47,043 nucleotides of DNA from Chitinophaga sp. GbtcB8 (GCF_019091455.1 NZ_JAGXJN010000023.1:1-47043), one strand, 5' to 3'; positions 33,604-42,693 are shown, numbered from the stretch's first letter. Program-made: numbers and translations. The notes: generated by a model not told the origin, from the letters alone.

Positions 33604-36600
33604 ATGAAGTTCTTTCTACGCAACGTGGGGGCTGCGTTATTGCTATTGTTACCCATTACACTACTAGCCGGTGATTATGAAAAAGCCTGGGACGCTTTAC
33701 ACCGCAACGATAAGCAGCATGCACGCGAATTCCTGCTTAAAGCAATTAAGAACAATGTGAACCGCGATAATGCGGTAGCAACACTGATCCTGCTGGAAAC
33801 CTATGATGGCATTGGCACCAGATATCTTGAAAGATACCCTGATCCACTGGATCAATGGAGCCAGCCAGGCCCATATGCCTATGCATTTTGGTTCAATTAC
33901 GCTGTGCTGGGTGAATACGGCAAAAAAAGCGGTAAGCAGCTGGCCAACCTGGAAAGGCTGGCAACAGATACTGCCTTCAATGGCTCTATGCGCGCAGCTG
34001 CCAATTATTTTAAAGGTTACCATTTATTCTTCTGCCAGCAGCAACAGCAGTCCAGGGCTATGTATCCCAAGATGGGAGCTTTGGAAGACTGGCAATGTGT
34101 GGGCCCGTTTGATAATATATCCGGCAGCGGTTTTAATAAAGAGTATGGTCCGCTGAAGCAGCCGGCCACCGGTAAAGGATTTACCTCCTATAACAATGCC
34201 GCTGTTGACTGGTTTACCCCGCTGCATGGCACAGGGCAGGGCTGGATCTTTGTAGGCGCCTCTTTTCCCGCCACGGACGCAGTAGGTTATGCGCAAACGT
34301 TTGTGCTGTCGGATCGTGAGCAGGATGCTGTGCTGGCATTGGGCGGAAACGGCGCGCTGAAAGTATGGATGAATGATAAGCTTTTACTGGCGCAGGAGGA
34401 AGAGCGGGCTACAGAGCTGGATGCCTTTAAAGCACGCTGCCATCTGCGTAAAGGATACAACCGGGTATTGGTGCAGATCGGTTTTACCCACGGTAATAAC
34501 CTGCCCAATTTTATTGTACGTCTCACCGATGATCAGTATAATCCCCTGCAGAATATTTCAAGCACCTCCGCCTTACAAACCTACCAGGCAGATACTACTA
34601 CGGCGGCCCCGCAAACCATTATACATTTTGCAGAAGATTTTTTCCGCCGCCGTATGACGCAGTACCCGCAGGATCCCGCGTATGCATTTTTGCTCAGTAA
34701 AGTATATGTACGCAACCAGGAATATGATAAGGCCAAAGCCGTAATGCATGACCTGTATAAAAAATATCCCAACAACCCTATTGTGCTGAATCAATATGGT
34801 GAATGCCTTTCCACTAAGTATGATGCAACAGAACTACAGGAGCTGCAGGAAAATATAAAACAGCAGGACCCTGATAACTATTGGGTACTGTACAGTAAAA
34901 CCAATAAGCTGGAGGAAGAAAAGAAATTCCAGGAAGAGCTGGAAATAGTGAATAAAATGATAGCCCTGCAGGGGGAAAACCAGCTGACCCGCCTGAAGCG
35001 TATAGGCATTTATGCCAATATGGAAAAAATGGATAGCACGGTATACCTTTTAAAAGATGCTTACGAGCGCTATGCCGACAAAGAAGATGTTATACTGGTA
35101 ATGTACCAGTACTATAAAAGACTGATGAAAGACCCGGCCGCAGCGCTGGAAGTAATGGAGAAATTTTCTGAGCATAACTATTCTTACAAGGTTACCAAAG
35201 CCATGGCAGAGGAGTATTTTGAACAGAATAAAGCTGATAAGGGCATTGCCGTGCTAAAAGCCATTATAGCCGCTGCGTCTTATGATACAGATAGCTATAA
35301 CCCGCTGGCGGAGTATTTCTTTAGCAGGCAGCAATATGATTCTGCTATTTATTATCTGAATGAAGCACATGGCATTAGCCCTTACTACCACAAGATTATG
35401 GGCGATATTGCCAGCTGTTACCTGCAGCAGAATAATAAACAGCAGGCGCTGGCTTATTATAAAAAGGCGCTTAGCCAGTATGCCGGGGGCAGTAACTATC
35501 GCCGTAAAATAAGGGAGCTGGAAAATAAGCCGGATATTTTCTCCTACTTCCCTAAGCTGGATAATTACGGGGAGATCAATAAAGCATTGAAGCAGCCCCG
35601 GGACACTATGCAGCCCTACTATTTCATTTTTGATGAAAAAAATGTGGTGTTATACCCGGAAGGCGCCAATGAGCAAATGATCAGCACTGCAGTATACATC
35701 AATAACAAAAACGGTATTGACAACTGGAAGGAAGTATCAGTACCCTACAACAGTGTGTACCAGGATGTGACGATACTAAAAGCTGAAGTTATAAAAGCTA
35801 ATGGCGCCCATGTGCCGGCAGAAACCTATGAGAACAGCATTGTATTTACCCGCCTGGAAAACGGGGATGCTATTTATTACAATTATAAGATCAGCAGCTT
35901 TGGCATTGGCCGCCTGGGCCGTGAATACTGGGATAAGTACTATTTCACCGCCTCGGTACCTACAGGAATGGCCCGGTATAATATGCTGGTGGCCGATCAG
36001 CTGCATATAAACTATGTTTTCCAGAACAATGAGGCTGTAAAACCTGTAGAAAGCAAACATGAGAACTTTCGCCTGTATACCTGGGAAATGAAGAATGTGC
36101 CGGCTTTTAAGAAGGAAAGTTACATGCCTAACCTGGATGATATTGGGCAGGTGCTGCATATCTCCACCGTAAAATCATGGGATGTAATTGCTGAATGGTA
36201 CAGCGACCTTACCAGGGAGCAATGTCAGGAGGATTTTGACCTGAATGCCGCTTTCAAAGAAATATTCCCCGCTGGCGCCGCACAGCTGAATGACTGGCAA
36301 AAGGCCCGCAGCATTTATGAATATATAGAGCAGCGTATTGCTTATAGCTCTATATCCTTCCGGCAGGGAGCTTACATTCCGCAGCGGGCATCCAAAACAT
36401 TGAGCACCCGCCTGGGAGATTGTAAGGATCTCTCCGCCCTGTTTGTGTCTTTGGCGCGCAAGGCCGGAATGGATGCTAACCTGATGCTGGTGAGCACCCG
36501 CCACAATGGCCGCCATTCAATGGTGCTGCCCTCTATGGAGTTTAACCACTGCGTGGCACGCTTTAAGGCAGATAATGAATATCATTACCTGGAGCTTACG

Positions 36601-37368
36601 GATAACCAGCTACCCTTCAATGCGCTGCCGCAAAGCCTGGTAGCTGCCCAGGTGCTGAATATTCCTTTCAACTATAAAGGGAATGAGAAAATAGAGCTGT
36701 TACCGGAAGATGATAAGCGTAAGGTAGTGGTGGTGCGCAAAACCAAAGTAGTGATAAATGATACCGACCAGCAGGTGGTAACCAGCAGCAGCCGTTCCGG
36801 TGAGCTTGCGAGCTTAATGCGCGGCCACTATGCCCATAAAACTAAAGAAGAGGTGTCTGAGGGGCTTACCTCCAGCCTTTCCCAGCAATCTAAAAATCCG
36901 GTGGTGCTGGACCAGTTTACTTTTAACAACCTGGATAATCTGCAGGACACCGTGAGCCAGGAGCTGCATTATACCATCAAAAATGATGTAATTAATGTAG
37001 GTGATTTCAGCATGATAAAACCGGTATTTGTAGATGTGGTGGCCACCGCCGACATTTTTAGCGCCGATACGCGGCAGTATCCCTTTGAATACTGGAACTA
37101 TGAGAACACCGATCAGTATGTTACAGATATTGATGTAGAAATTCCGGCTGGTAAAGCATTTGACCAGGTGCCTGCAGATGTGGAGGCTGGTTTTAATAAT
37201 ATGAGCTACCATCTGACCTACCGGAAATCGGCGCCCAATAAGCTTACCATCCGGCGCAGTTTTGCCACGAACCGTAACCAGCTTATTGAAGCAACGGATA
37301 TGAGTAATATGAAAGATTTCTTTACTAAGATCATGAACGCAGAACAGAAATATATTTCATTTAAATAA
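33604..37368 (+). CDS. Large TPR / DUF3857 / transglutaminase-like secreted protein
   Basis: A 1254-residue exported protein (signal peptide ending near LLAG). After a short helical repeat region comes a jelly-roll-like module (about residues 160-310: WQCVGPFDN, ALGGNGALKVWMND, GYNRVLVQIGF), similar in pattern to PA14 or sugar-binding add-on domains. TPR-like repeats fill ~340-650. A DUF3857 domain follows. The transglutaminase-like core has C940 in GDCKDLSALF, H982 in FNHCVA and D1000 in ELTDN, all three in canonical order, so it may be an active protease- or transglutaminase-like enzyme. A final beta domain ends the protein. It is monocistronic, with its own terminator. Confidence 0.88.
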   Translation: MKFFLRNVGAALLLLLPITLLAGDYEKAWDALHRNDKQHAREFLLKAIKNNVNRDNAVATLILLETYDGIGTRYLERYPDPLDQWSQPGPYAYAFWFNYAVLGEYGKKSGKQLANLERLATDTAFNGSMRAAANYFKGYHLFFCQQQQQSRAMYPKMGALEDWQCVGPFDNISGSGFNKEYGPLKQPATGKGFTSYNNAAVDWFTPLHGTGQGWIFVGASFPATDAVGYAQTFVLSDREQDAVLALGGNGALKVWMNDKLLLAQEEERATELDAFKARCHLRKGYNRVLVQIGFTHGNNLPNFIVRLTDDQYNPLQNISSTSALQTYQADTTTAAPQTIIHFAEDFFRRRMTQYPQDPAYAFLLSKVYVRNQEYDKAKAVMHDLYKKYPNNPIVLNQYGECLSTKYDATELQELQENIKQQDPDNYWVLYSKTNKLEEEKKFQEELEIVNKMIALQGENQLTRLKRIGIYANMEKMDSTVYLLKDAYERYADKEDVILVMYQYYKRLMKDPAAALEVMEKFSEHNYSYKVTKAMAEEYFEQNKADKGIAVLKAIIAAASYDTDSYNPLAEYFFSRQQYDSAIYYLNEAHGISPYYHKIMGDIASCYLQQNNKQQALAYYKKALSQYAGGSNYRRKIRELENKPDIFSYFPKLDNYGEINKALKQPRDTMQPYYFIFDEKNVVLYPEGANEQMISTAVYINNKNGIDNWKEVSVPYNSVYQDVTILKAEVIKANGAHVPAETYENSIVFTRLENGDAIYYNYKISSFGIGRLGREYWDKYYFTASVPTGMARYNMLVADQLHINYVFQNNEAVKPVESKHENFRLYTWEMKNVPAFKKESYMPNLDDIGQVLHISTVKSWDVIAEWYSDLTREQCQEDFDLNAAFKEIFPAGAAQLNDWQKARSIYEYIEQRIAYSSISFRQGAYIPQRASKTLSTRLGDCKDLSALFVSLARKAGMDANLMLVSTRHNGRHSMVLPSMEFNHCVARFKADNEYHYLELTDNQLPFNALPQSLVAAQVLNIPFNYKGNEKIELLPEDDKRKVVVVRKTKVVINDTDQQVVTSSSRSGELASLMRGHYAHKTKEEVSEGLTSSLSQQSKNPVVLDQFTFNNLDNLQDTVSQELHYTIKNDVINVGDFSMIKPVFVDVVATADIFSADTRQYPFEYWNYENTDQYVTDIDVEIPAGKAFDQVPADVEAGFNNMSYHLTYRKSAPNKLTIRRSFATNRNQLIEATDMSNMKDFFTKIMNAEQKYISFK

Positions 37369-37384
37369 CTGGGTACCATACACT

Positions 37385-37418
37385 AAACCGCCTCATCAAA
37401 AAGGGGCGGTTTTTTTTG
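37385..37418 (+). terminator. Intrinsic terminator after the DUF3857 gene
   Basis: An 8-bp stem (37385-37392 with 37405-37412, AAACCGCC/GGCGGTTT) with a 12-base loop runs into eight or more Ts. This is a canonical terminator that isolates the ATP synthase cluster from upstream transcription. Confidence 0.85.
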
Positions 37419-37522
37419 TTTTCTGAAGGCCCGCCAAAAGAAAATAAATCATTGTTTATCAACAGGTTAAAGTTTGTTCTCCCTTTTTTTTAAAACCACT
37501 ACCTATTTGAGTTAAAATCGGT

Positions 37523-37530
37523 TATCTTTG
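37523..37530 (+). promoter_or_regulatory. -7 element of the ATP synthase operon
   Basis: TATCTTTG matches TAnnTTTG and is 19 bases before the GTG start of atpB. A TTTG at 37506-37509 is nearby but only 13 bases upstream, shorter than the usual 19-20 spacing. Confidence 0.55.
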
Positions 37531-37549
37531 CGCAAAATTTCAGAAAACG

Positions 37550-38725
37550 GTGATTTCCTGCAACTTGCTCAAACATAGTCTGATAGCGCTGTTACTAGCC
37601 CTGAACATTATTGGTGTTAGCTCTTTTGCACATGCACAATCGCATGAAGAAAAAGAAACACATAATGGTTCCCAACATGCATTAGCCACGGCGGAAGAAC
37701 CGGGTGAACACAAAGGTGGTTTTGATGCCAAGGAAGTGATCCTGGGCCACGTAAAGGATGCACATGACTGGCACCTGGTGGATTTCGGAGAAACGCCTGT
37801 TACCCTGCCGCTGCCGGTGATCATTTACAATAAGGAAAGAGGCCTGTCTGTATTTTCCTCTTCCCGTTTTCACCACGGCCATGCTGCTTTTGACGGTTAC
37901 CGCCTGGTAAATAGCCATTACCTGCATGAAAAAGGCCTGGACCCTGTCAAGTACATGGATGGTAAAGTGATCGCTGTAGATGAGAATGATAATCCTACTG
38001 AGGCAGAGATCTACGATTTTTCCATGACCAAGAACATCACCTCTATGCTGCTGGCCGCTGTGCTGCTGGTAATACTAATGCTGAATGTAGCCAAAGCATA
38101 CCGTATCCGCGGATCCAAACAAGCCCCTAAAGGCTTCCAGAGCCTGATGGAGCCGGTGATCATCTTTATGCGCGATGAGGTAGTAAAGCCCAACATTCCC
38201 GGCAAACACTACGAAAGATTTACTCCCTTTATATTAACGATCTTTTTCTTTATTCTCATTAATAACCTGTTGGGCCTGCTGCCGGGTTCTGCAAACGTAA
38301 CCGGCAACCTGGCGGTAACCGCTGCGCTGGCTATCATTAGCTTTATAGCCATCCTGCTTAGCTCCAACAAACACTTCTGGGGTCATATCTTTAACCCCCC
38401 GGTACCGTTTGGTGTAAAGCTCATTTTGGCGCCCGTGGAGCTGATCGGTGTGTTCACCAAACCTATTTCCCTGATGATCCGGTTGTTTGCCAATATGCTG
38501 GCCGGTCACATTATTATCCTGAGTATTATTTCCCTGGTGTTTATATTTGGCGCCATGAACCGGTTTGCCGGTTATGGATTTTTACCGGTAACCATTGTTT
38601 TTAACATTGTGATGATGATGCTGGAGGTGCTGGTAGCTTTCATTCAGGCTTTTATCTTTGCTAACCTTACGGCTGTGTTCATTGGGCAGGCTATGGAAGG
38701 CGCACATGATGAGCACCATCATTAA
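37550..38725 (+). CDS. atpB: ATP synthase F0 subunit a
   Basis: A 391-residue proton-channel subunit, long for the family because of an N-terminal ~150-residue extension with its own signal-like segment (HSLIALLLALNIIGVSSFAHA), as is usual in Bacteroidota. The core has several membrane helices and the essential Arg in KPISLMIRLFANMLAGH. The end is a His/acid-rich tail. There is no ATG: GTG at 37550 is chosen, and TTG at 37565 is the alternative. It is the first gene of the cluster, followed by c, b, delta and alpha. Confidence 0.95.
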   Translation: MISCNLLKHSLIALLLALNIIGVSSFAHAQSHEEKETHNGSQHALATAEEPGEHKGGFDAKEVILGHVKDAHDWHLVDFGETPVTLPLPVIIYNKERGLSVFSSSRFHHGHAAFDGYRLVNSHYLHEKGLDPVKYMDGKVIAVDENDNPTEAEIYDFSMTKNITSMLLAAVLLVILMLNVAKAYRIRGSKQAPKGFQSLMEPVIIFMRDEVVKPNIPGKHYERFTPFILTIFFFILINNLLGLLPGSANVTGNLAVTAALAIISFIAILLSSNKHFWGHIFNPPVPFGVKLILAPVELIGVFTKPISLMIRLFANMLAGHIIILSIISLVFIFGAMNRFAGYGFLPVTIVFNIVMMMLEVLVAFIQAFIFANLTAVFIGQAMEGAHDEHHH

Positions 38726-38762
38726 ATCGTAAATTTTTATAACAACACATATATATTAAACT

Positions 38763-39020
38763 ATGGCTCTTTTAACAATTTTATTGCAGGCTGCTGCAGG
38801 TGCTGGTCTGGCTAAAGCTGGTGGTGCCGTTGGTGCTGGTATTGCTGCTATCGCTGCTGGTATCGGTGTAGGTAACATCGGTAAAAGCGCGCTGGAATCC
38901 ATCGCCCGTCAGCCCGAAGCTGCTAACGACATCCGCGCAAACATGATCCTGGCTGCGGCGCTGGTAGAGGGTGTTGCCCTGTTCGGCGTTATCGCAGGTC
39001 TGCTGGCAGTAGTGATGTAA
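38763..39020 (+). CDS. atpE: ATP synthase F0 subunit c
   Basis: An 85-residue double-helix proteolipid that forms the rotor ring. Helix 1 is Ala/Gly-rich (GGAVGAGIAAIAAGIGVGNIG), the polar loop is the conserved RQPE, and helix 2 carries the ion-binding E69 (ALVEGVALFG). The residue after the Glu is Gly rather than Ser/Thr, and the Gln typical of sodium rings is not evident, so a proton ring is likely. A 12-bp hairpin starts 11 bases after the stop. Confidence 0.96.
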   Translation: MALLTILLQAAAGAGLAKAGGAVGAGIAAIAAGIGVGNIGKSALESIARQPEAANDIRANMILAAALVEGVALFGVIAGLLAVVM

Positions 39021-39030
39021 GACAAAATTG

Positions 39031-39069
39031 ATTACTGCATCCGGCGCACAGGGCAAAGGGTGCAGTAAT
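39031..39069 (+). other. 12-bp RNA hairpin between atpE and atpF
   Basis: 39031-39042 pairs with 39058-39069 (12 bp including one G-U) around a 15-base loop, starting 11 bases after the atpE stop. There is no T-tract, so partial termination, RNase blocking or mRNA processing are all possible. The position suits raising atpE mRNA relative to downstream genes. Confidence 0.55.
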
Positions 39070-39168
39070 TATAATTACGAAAGATCAGTTATGTTATGCG
39101 AACTAAAACACATAATTTGATATCCTGCCGTAATTCCGAATTAGTAAATCGCAATTAAAATAATAATC

Positions 39169-39663
39169 ATGGATCTGTTACAGCCCGCGTTAGGCTTGTT
39201 TACCATTTCATTCTTAATATTCATCATTGTTTTCCTCATCCTGAAAAAATTTGCCTGGAAACCCATCCTGTCTACTTTAAAGGAAAGGGAAACTTCCATC
39301 TCAGATTCTATTGCAGCTGCAGAAAGGGTAAAGGAAGAAATGGCGCAGATGAAGGCAGAGCATGAGCATGTGCTGGCAGAAGCCAAGGCTGAAAGGAGCA
39401 AGATCCTGAAAGAAGCCAAGGAAGCCAAGGACCAGATCATTGGCGAAGCCAAGACCCAGGCACAGGCAGAAGCGAAAAAGATCATTAACGAAGCCTATAC
39501 CGCAATAGAGAACCAGAAAATGGCCGCCCTTACGGATGTAAAGAACCAGGTAGGCCGGCTGGTAATTGAAGTGGCAGAGAAAGTGCTGAGAAAAGAGCTG
39601 TCTGATAAATCTGCCCAGGAGCAGTTCATCAAACAACAGGCTGAAAGCATCAAACTGAATTAA
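39169..39663 (+). CDS. atpF: ATP synthase F0 subunit b
   Basis: A 164-residue peripheral stalk subunit. One N-terminal membrane helix (FTISFLIFIIVFLILKKFAWKPI) leads to a long charged coiled-coil (AAAERVKEEMAQMKAEHEHVLAEA) and a C-terminal segment that binds delta. Length and layout are typical. It is separated from atpE by 148 bases holding a hairpin and from atpH by a 79-base octamer array, wider gaps than expected within this operon. Confidence 0.95.
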   Translation: MDLLQPALGLFTISFLIFIIVFLILKKFAWKPILSTLKERETSISDSIAAAERVKEEMAQMKAEHEHVLAEAKAERSKILKEAKEAKDQIIGEAKTQAQAEAKKIINEAYTAIENQKMAALTDVKNQVGRLVIEVAEKVLRKELSDKSAQEQFIKQQAESIKLN

Positions 39664-39667
39664 TTAA

Positions 39668-39732
39668 TATGCTGAAATGCTGATGTGCTAATAAACCAAA
39701 CCGGCACATCAGCATTTTAGCAAATGAGCACA
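39668..39732. repeat. NNTGCNNN octamer array and 19-bp hairpin between atpF and atpH
   Basis: Starting four bases after the atpF stop, three octamers (TATGCTGA, AATGCTGA, TGTGCTAA; 39668-39691) are followed by four inverted octamers in exact register (CCGGCACA, TCAGCATT, TTAGCAAA, TGAGCACA; 39701-39732). 39670-39688 and 39704-39722 form a 19-bp stem with a single G-U pair and a 15-base loop. The family matches those at 16978 and 26171. There is no T-tract. Confidence 0.9.
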
Positions 39733-39742
39733 TTATAATAAT

Positions 39743-40303
39743 ATGCAAAATCCCCGTTTAGCATCCCGATATGCAAAATCTTTGGTGGATCTGGCCATTG
39801 AAAAGGGCCAGCTGGAAGTTGTCCGTGCAGATATGCAGGTGCTGCAACAGATCACCAAAGGCAATCCCGATGTGGTGACTTTGCTGAGAAGCCCTGTCAT
39901 TAAACCGGATAAAAAACAAAAGATACTGGCAGCCATCCTGGAAGGTAAAATAAGCAACATTACCTCCCTGTTCATTCAGCTGCTGGTAACAAAAGGCCGC
40001 GAAAGCAACCTGCCGGAGATCACTACGGAATTTGCGCGGCAGTACAACCTGTTAAACAATATCAGTAAGGTAAAGATCACTACTGCCATACCGCTGGATG
40101 CCGCCATCCTCAGCGCTATCAAGCAAAAGGTTGAAGCCGGCTCTGATAAAAAGATAGAGATGGAAACCGCTGTGGAGCCGGACCTGATAGGTGGTTTTGT
40201 ACTGGAAACAGATGACCGCCTGTTTGATGCTTCCATTCTGCGCGACCTGAAAGACATTAAAAAACAGTTTGCACAGAACATTTACACGCCTAATATCAAA
40301 TAA
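39743..40303 (+). CDS. atpH: ATP synthase F1 subunit delta
   Basis: A 186-residue OSCP/delta subunit that links the F1 crown to the b stalk. Family features are the N-terminal ASRYAKSLVDLAIEKGQ helix, PVIKPDKKQKILAAIL, and the C-terminal VEPDLIGGFVLETDDRLFDASI. Length is typical. It begins 11 bases after the octamer hairpin, so translation initiation may be influenced by that structure. A 97-base gap without a gene or obvious structure follows before atpA. Confidence 0.95.
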   Translation: MQNPRLASRYAKSLVDLAIEKGQLEVVRADMQVLQQITKGNPDVVTLLRSPVIKPDKKQKILAAILEGKISNITSLFIQLLVTKGRESNLPEITTEFARQYNLLNNISKVKITTAIPLDAAILSAIKQKVEAGSDKKIEMETAVEPDLIGGFVLETDDRLFDASILRDLKDIKKQFAQNIYTPNIK

Positions 40304-40400
40304 TTACAATATACCGGTTTTAGCAGCATGGTTCCCGGAAACAGGAACAGCAATCTGAAACCTAAAAATTCTTAAAGCACTCTTTTTAAAAAGCATAATT

Positions 40401-41978
40401 ATGGTTGAGATAAAACCTGATGAAATTTCGGCAATATTGCGCCAGCAATTGAGCAATTTCAATGCCGCAGCCGACCTGGAAGAGGTAGGCACGGTATTGC
40501 AGGTGGGCGACGGTATTGCCCGTATATATGGACTGAATAATGTTCGTTACGGTGAACTGGTGGAGTTTGAGAATGGTGTAAAAGCCATAGCCCTGAACCT
40601 GGAAGAAGATAACGTGGGTGTGGTACTGATGGGTGAATCCGGTGCAATAAAAGAAGGCAATAAAGTACACCGTACCGGTTTGATCGCTTCCATTAAAGTG
40701 GGCGAAGGACTGATAGGCCGTGTTGTAAATACCCTGGGTAACCCTATAGATGGTAAAGGCCCCATTACCGGCGAATTATATGAAATGCCCCTGGAGCGTA
40801 AAGCACCGGGTGTTATCTATCGCGAGCCGGTAAAAGAACCCATGCAAACCGGTATCAAGGCTATTGACGCCATGATCCCCATTGGCCGCGGCCAGCGTGA
40901 GCTGGTGATCGGTGATCGCCAGACCGGTAAAACCGCCATCTGTATTGACACCATCATTAACCAGAAAGAGTTTTACGATGCAGGCAAGCCTGTATATTGC
41001 ATATATGTAGCTATTGGCCAGAAAGCCTCTACCATTGCAGGTGTAATGAAAACCCTGCAGGATAACGGCGCTATGGCCTACACTACCATCGTAGCTGCAT
41101 CTGCCTCTGAACCGGCTCCGCTGCAGTTCTACGCTCCGTTTGCAGGTGCTGCCATCGGTGAGTTCTTCCGTGATACCGGCCGCCCGGCGCTGATCATTTA
41201 TGATGATCTGTCTAAACAGGCGGTGGCTTACCGTGAAGTATCCCTGCTGCTGCGCCGCCCACCGGGCCGCGAAGCTTACCCTGGCGACGTATTTTACCTG
41301 CATAGCCGTTTGCTGGAGCGTGCCGCTAAAGTGATCGCCAAGGATGAAATAGCCCGCCAGATGAACGACCTGCCGGATTCTATCAAACACCTGGTGAAAG
41401 GTGGCGGTTCCCTGACCGCGTTACCGATCATTGAAACACAGGCCGGTGACGTATCTGCATACATTCCTACCAACGTGATCTCTATTACGGATGGTCAGAT
41501 CTTCCTGGAATCCAACCTGTTCAACGCCGGTATCCGTCCTGCTATTAACGTGGGTATCTCTGTAAGCCGCGTAGGTGGTAATGCACAGATCAAATCCATG
41601 AAGAAAGTGGCCGGTACCCTGAAGCTGGACCAGGCGCAATACCGCGAAATGGAGGCCTTCTCCAAATTCGGTGGCGACCTGGATGCGGCTACCAAAGCCG
41701 TACTGGACAAAGGCGCCCGCAACGTGGAGATCCTGAAGCAGGCTCAGTTCAGCCCTTATTCAGTGGAAAAACAGGTAGCAATGATCTACCTGGGTACACA
41801 GGGTTTGCTGCGTGAAGTACCGGTGAGGAATGTACGTGCCTTTGAAGAAGCTTTCCTGCATGAAATGGAAGTACGCCTGCCTGAAGTGCTGGCCGAATTC
41901 AAAAAGGGTAACCTGGCAGATGATGGCATCAAAAAGATGGTGACTTTGGCCAATGAGCTGAAGCCAAGATTTGCATAA
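40401..41978 (+). CDS. atpA: ATP synthase F1 subunit alpha
   Basis: A 525-residue non-catalytic nucleotide-binding subunit. Walker A is GDRQTGKTA (about residues 171-179), Walker B is in PALIIYDDLSKQAVAYRE, and the alpha signature PAINVGISVSRVGG is intact. The N-terminal crown domain and C-terminal helical domain are full length. It is the last gene of this cluster. Gamma (atpG), which usually follows alpha, is absent, and a strong terminator lies 26 bases downstream. Beta and epsilon are also elsewhere. Confidence 0.98.
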   Translation: MVEIKPDEISAILRQQLSNFNAAADLEEVGTVLQVGDGIARIYGLNNVRYGELVEFENGVKAIALNLEEDNVGVVLMGESGAIKEGNKVHRTGLIASIKVGEGLIGRVVNTLGNPIDGKGPITGELYEMPLERKAPGVIYREPVKEPMQTGIKAIDAMIPIGRGQRELVIGDRQTGKTAICIDTIINQKEFYDAGKPVYCIYVAIGQKASTIAGVMKTLQDNGAMAYTTIVAASASEPAPLQFYAPFAGAAIGEFFRDTGRPALIIYDDLSKQAVAYREVSLLLRRPPGREAYPGDVFYLHSRLLERAAKVIAKDEIARQMNDLPDSIKHLVKGGGSLTALPIIETQAGDVSAYIPTNVISITDGQIFLESNLFNAGIRPAINVGISVSRVGGNAQIKSMKKVAGTLKLDQAQYREMEAFSKFGGDLDAATKAVLDKGARNVEILKQAQFSPYSVEKQVAMIYLGTQGLLREVPVRNVRAFEEAFLHEMEVRLPEVLAEFKKGNLADDGIKKMVTLANELKPRFA

Positions 41979-42003
41979 GTAAATAAGGTAATTTAGCATA
42001 ATG

Positions 42004-42037
42004 AAGATCCCGGTCAATTGGCCGGGATCTTTGTTTT
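42004..42037. terminator. Strong terminator after atpA, shared with convergent SRPBCC gene
   Basis: A 10-bp GC-rich stem (42004-42013 with 42022-42031), extended inward by a G-U and a C-G pair to an AATT loop, is followed by TTGTTTT. It lies between convergent genes and is nearly symmetrical. Confidence 0.85.
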
Positions 42038-42048
42038 ATACATGGTTG

Positions 42049-42468
42049 TTATTTACTTTCTGCGTAATTTTTAAAGTTGTCTATTACCGATTGGGTAAAC
42101 CATTTTTGCATTTCAAGCGGGGTTTCTTTTTCCGGTACAAAGGTTTCTGCTACGGTAGTTTTATTGCCATCCGCTATGAATTTAATTGCGGAGCTTCTGC
42201 CATCGGAAACCAGATATTCAATAAGCTCATTGGGTATTATCCTGCTGTATTTGCCACTATGGTCAAACCCAACACGCCCGTCTTTAGTTTCCATTCTGAA
42301 AGAAAAGGTTCCGCCTTCTTTCAAATCGGCTTCCGCGCTTGGGCAATGCCAGTCATCGGAAGGGGCATTCCATTGCATAATGTCGGCAGGGGTTGTCCAT
42401 AGTTTCCAAACCTTTTCTACCGGGGCATTTACCGTAGTTTCAACGGTGAAGGGTGCTGGGTTGCTCAT
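42049..42468 (-). CDS. SRPBCC/AHSA1-domain protein
   Basis: A 139-residue single-domain protein of the START-like/AHSA1 superfamily. The opening VETTVNAPVEKVWKLWTTPADIMQWN is the classic signature and WFTQSVIDNFKNY is the C-terminal helix. It has no signal peptide. Such proteins bind hydrophobic ligands, and no specific role can be given. It has its own promoter in the divergent gap with the TonB receptor. Confidence 0.92.
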   Translation of the reverse strand: MSNPAPFTVETTVNAPVEKVWKLWTTPADIMQWNAPSDDWHCPSAEADLKEGGTFSFRMETKDGRVGFDHSGKYSRIIPNELIEYLVSDGRSSAIKFIADGNKTTVAETFVPEKETPLEMQKWFTQSVIDNFKNYAESK

Positions 42469-42502
42469 AAATTTTGTGTTAATTGACTTTCAGGTTCTTT
42501 AT

Positions 42503-42533
42503 CAAATTTATCAAAGGGTTTTGCATAAGGCAA
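42503..42533 (-). promoter_or_regulatory. Promoter of the SRPBCC gene
   Basis: On the minus strand TTG (42533-42531) is followed after 20 bases by TAAATTTG (42510-42503), which fits the Bacteroidota consensus. The start codon lies 34 bases downstream. Confidence 0.65.
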
Positions 42534-42641
42534 GTTGATTGTGAATGATCTTATCTACTGCTGCCATTACCTCCATTTTCCCCGACCCTTTTCCCCCTTT
42601 CACCGCTCCTCATCCCCGCCTTAACCGATTTGTTTATATCG

Positions 42642-42676
42642 TAACTTTGTTTACAAAATAAACTAAATTAGCTTTG
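42642..42676 (+). promoter_or_regulatory. Consensus Bacteroidota promoter, possibly tandem, before the TonB receptor
   Basis: TTTG at 42646-42649, 19 bases, then TAGCTTTG at 42669-42676 is an exact -33/-7 match. The -33 TTTG is itself the end of TAACTTTG (42642-42649), another -7 match, so two overlapping promoters may exist. The ATG is 17 bases after the downstream -7. Confidence 0.8.
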
Positions 42677-42693
42677 TTGTAAATCCCCAACCC

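Noticed and set aside
40370..40400. AT-rich palindrome CTTTTTAAAAAG before atpA as an operator or terminator
   Set aside because: Low complexity. Such palindromes occur by chance and it would form a very weak stem.
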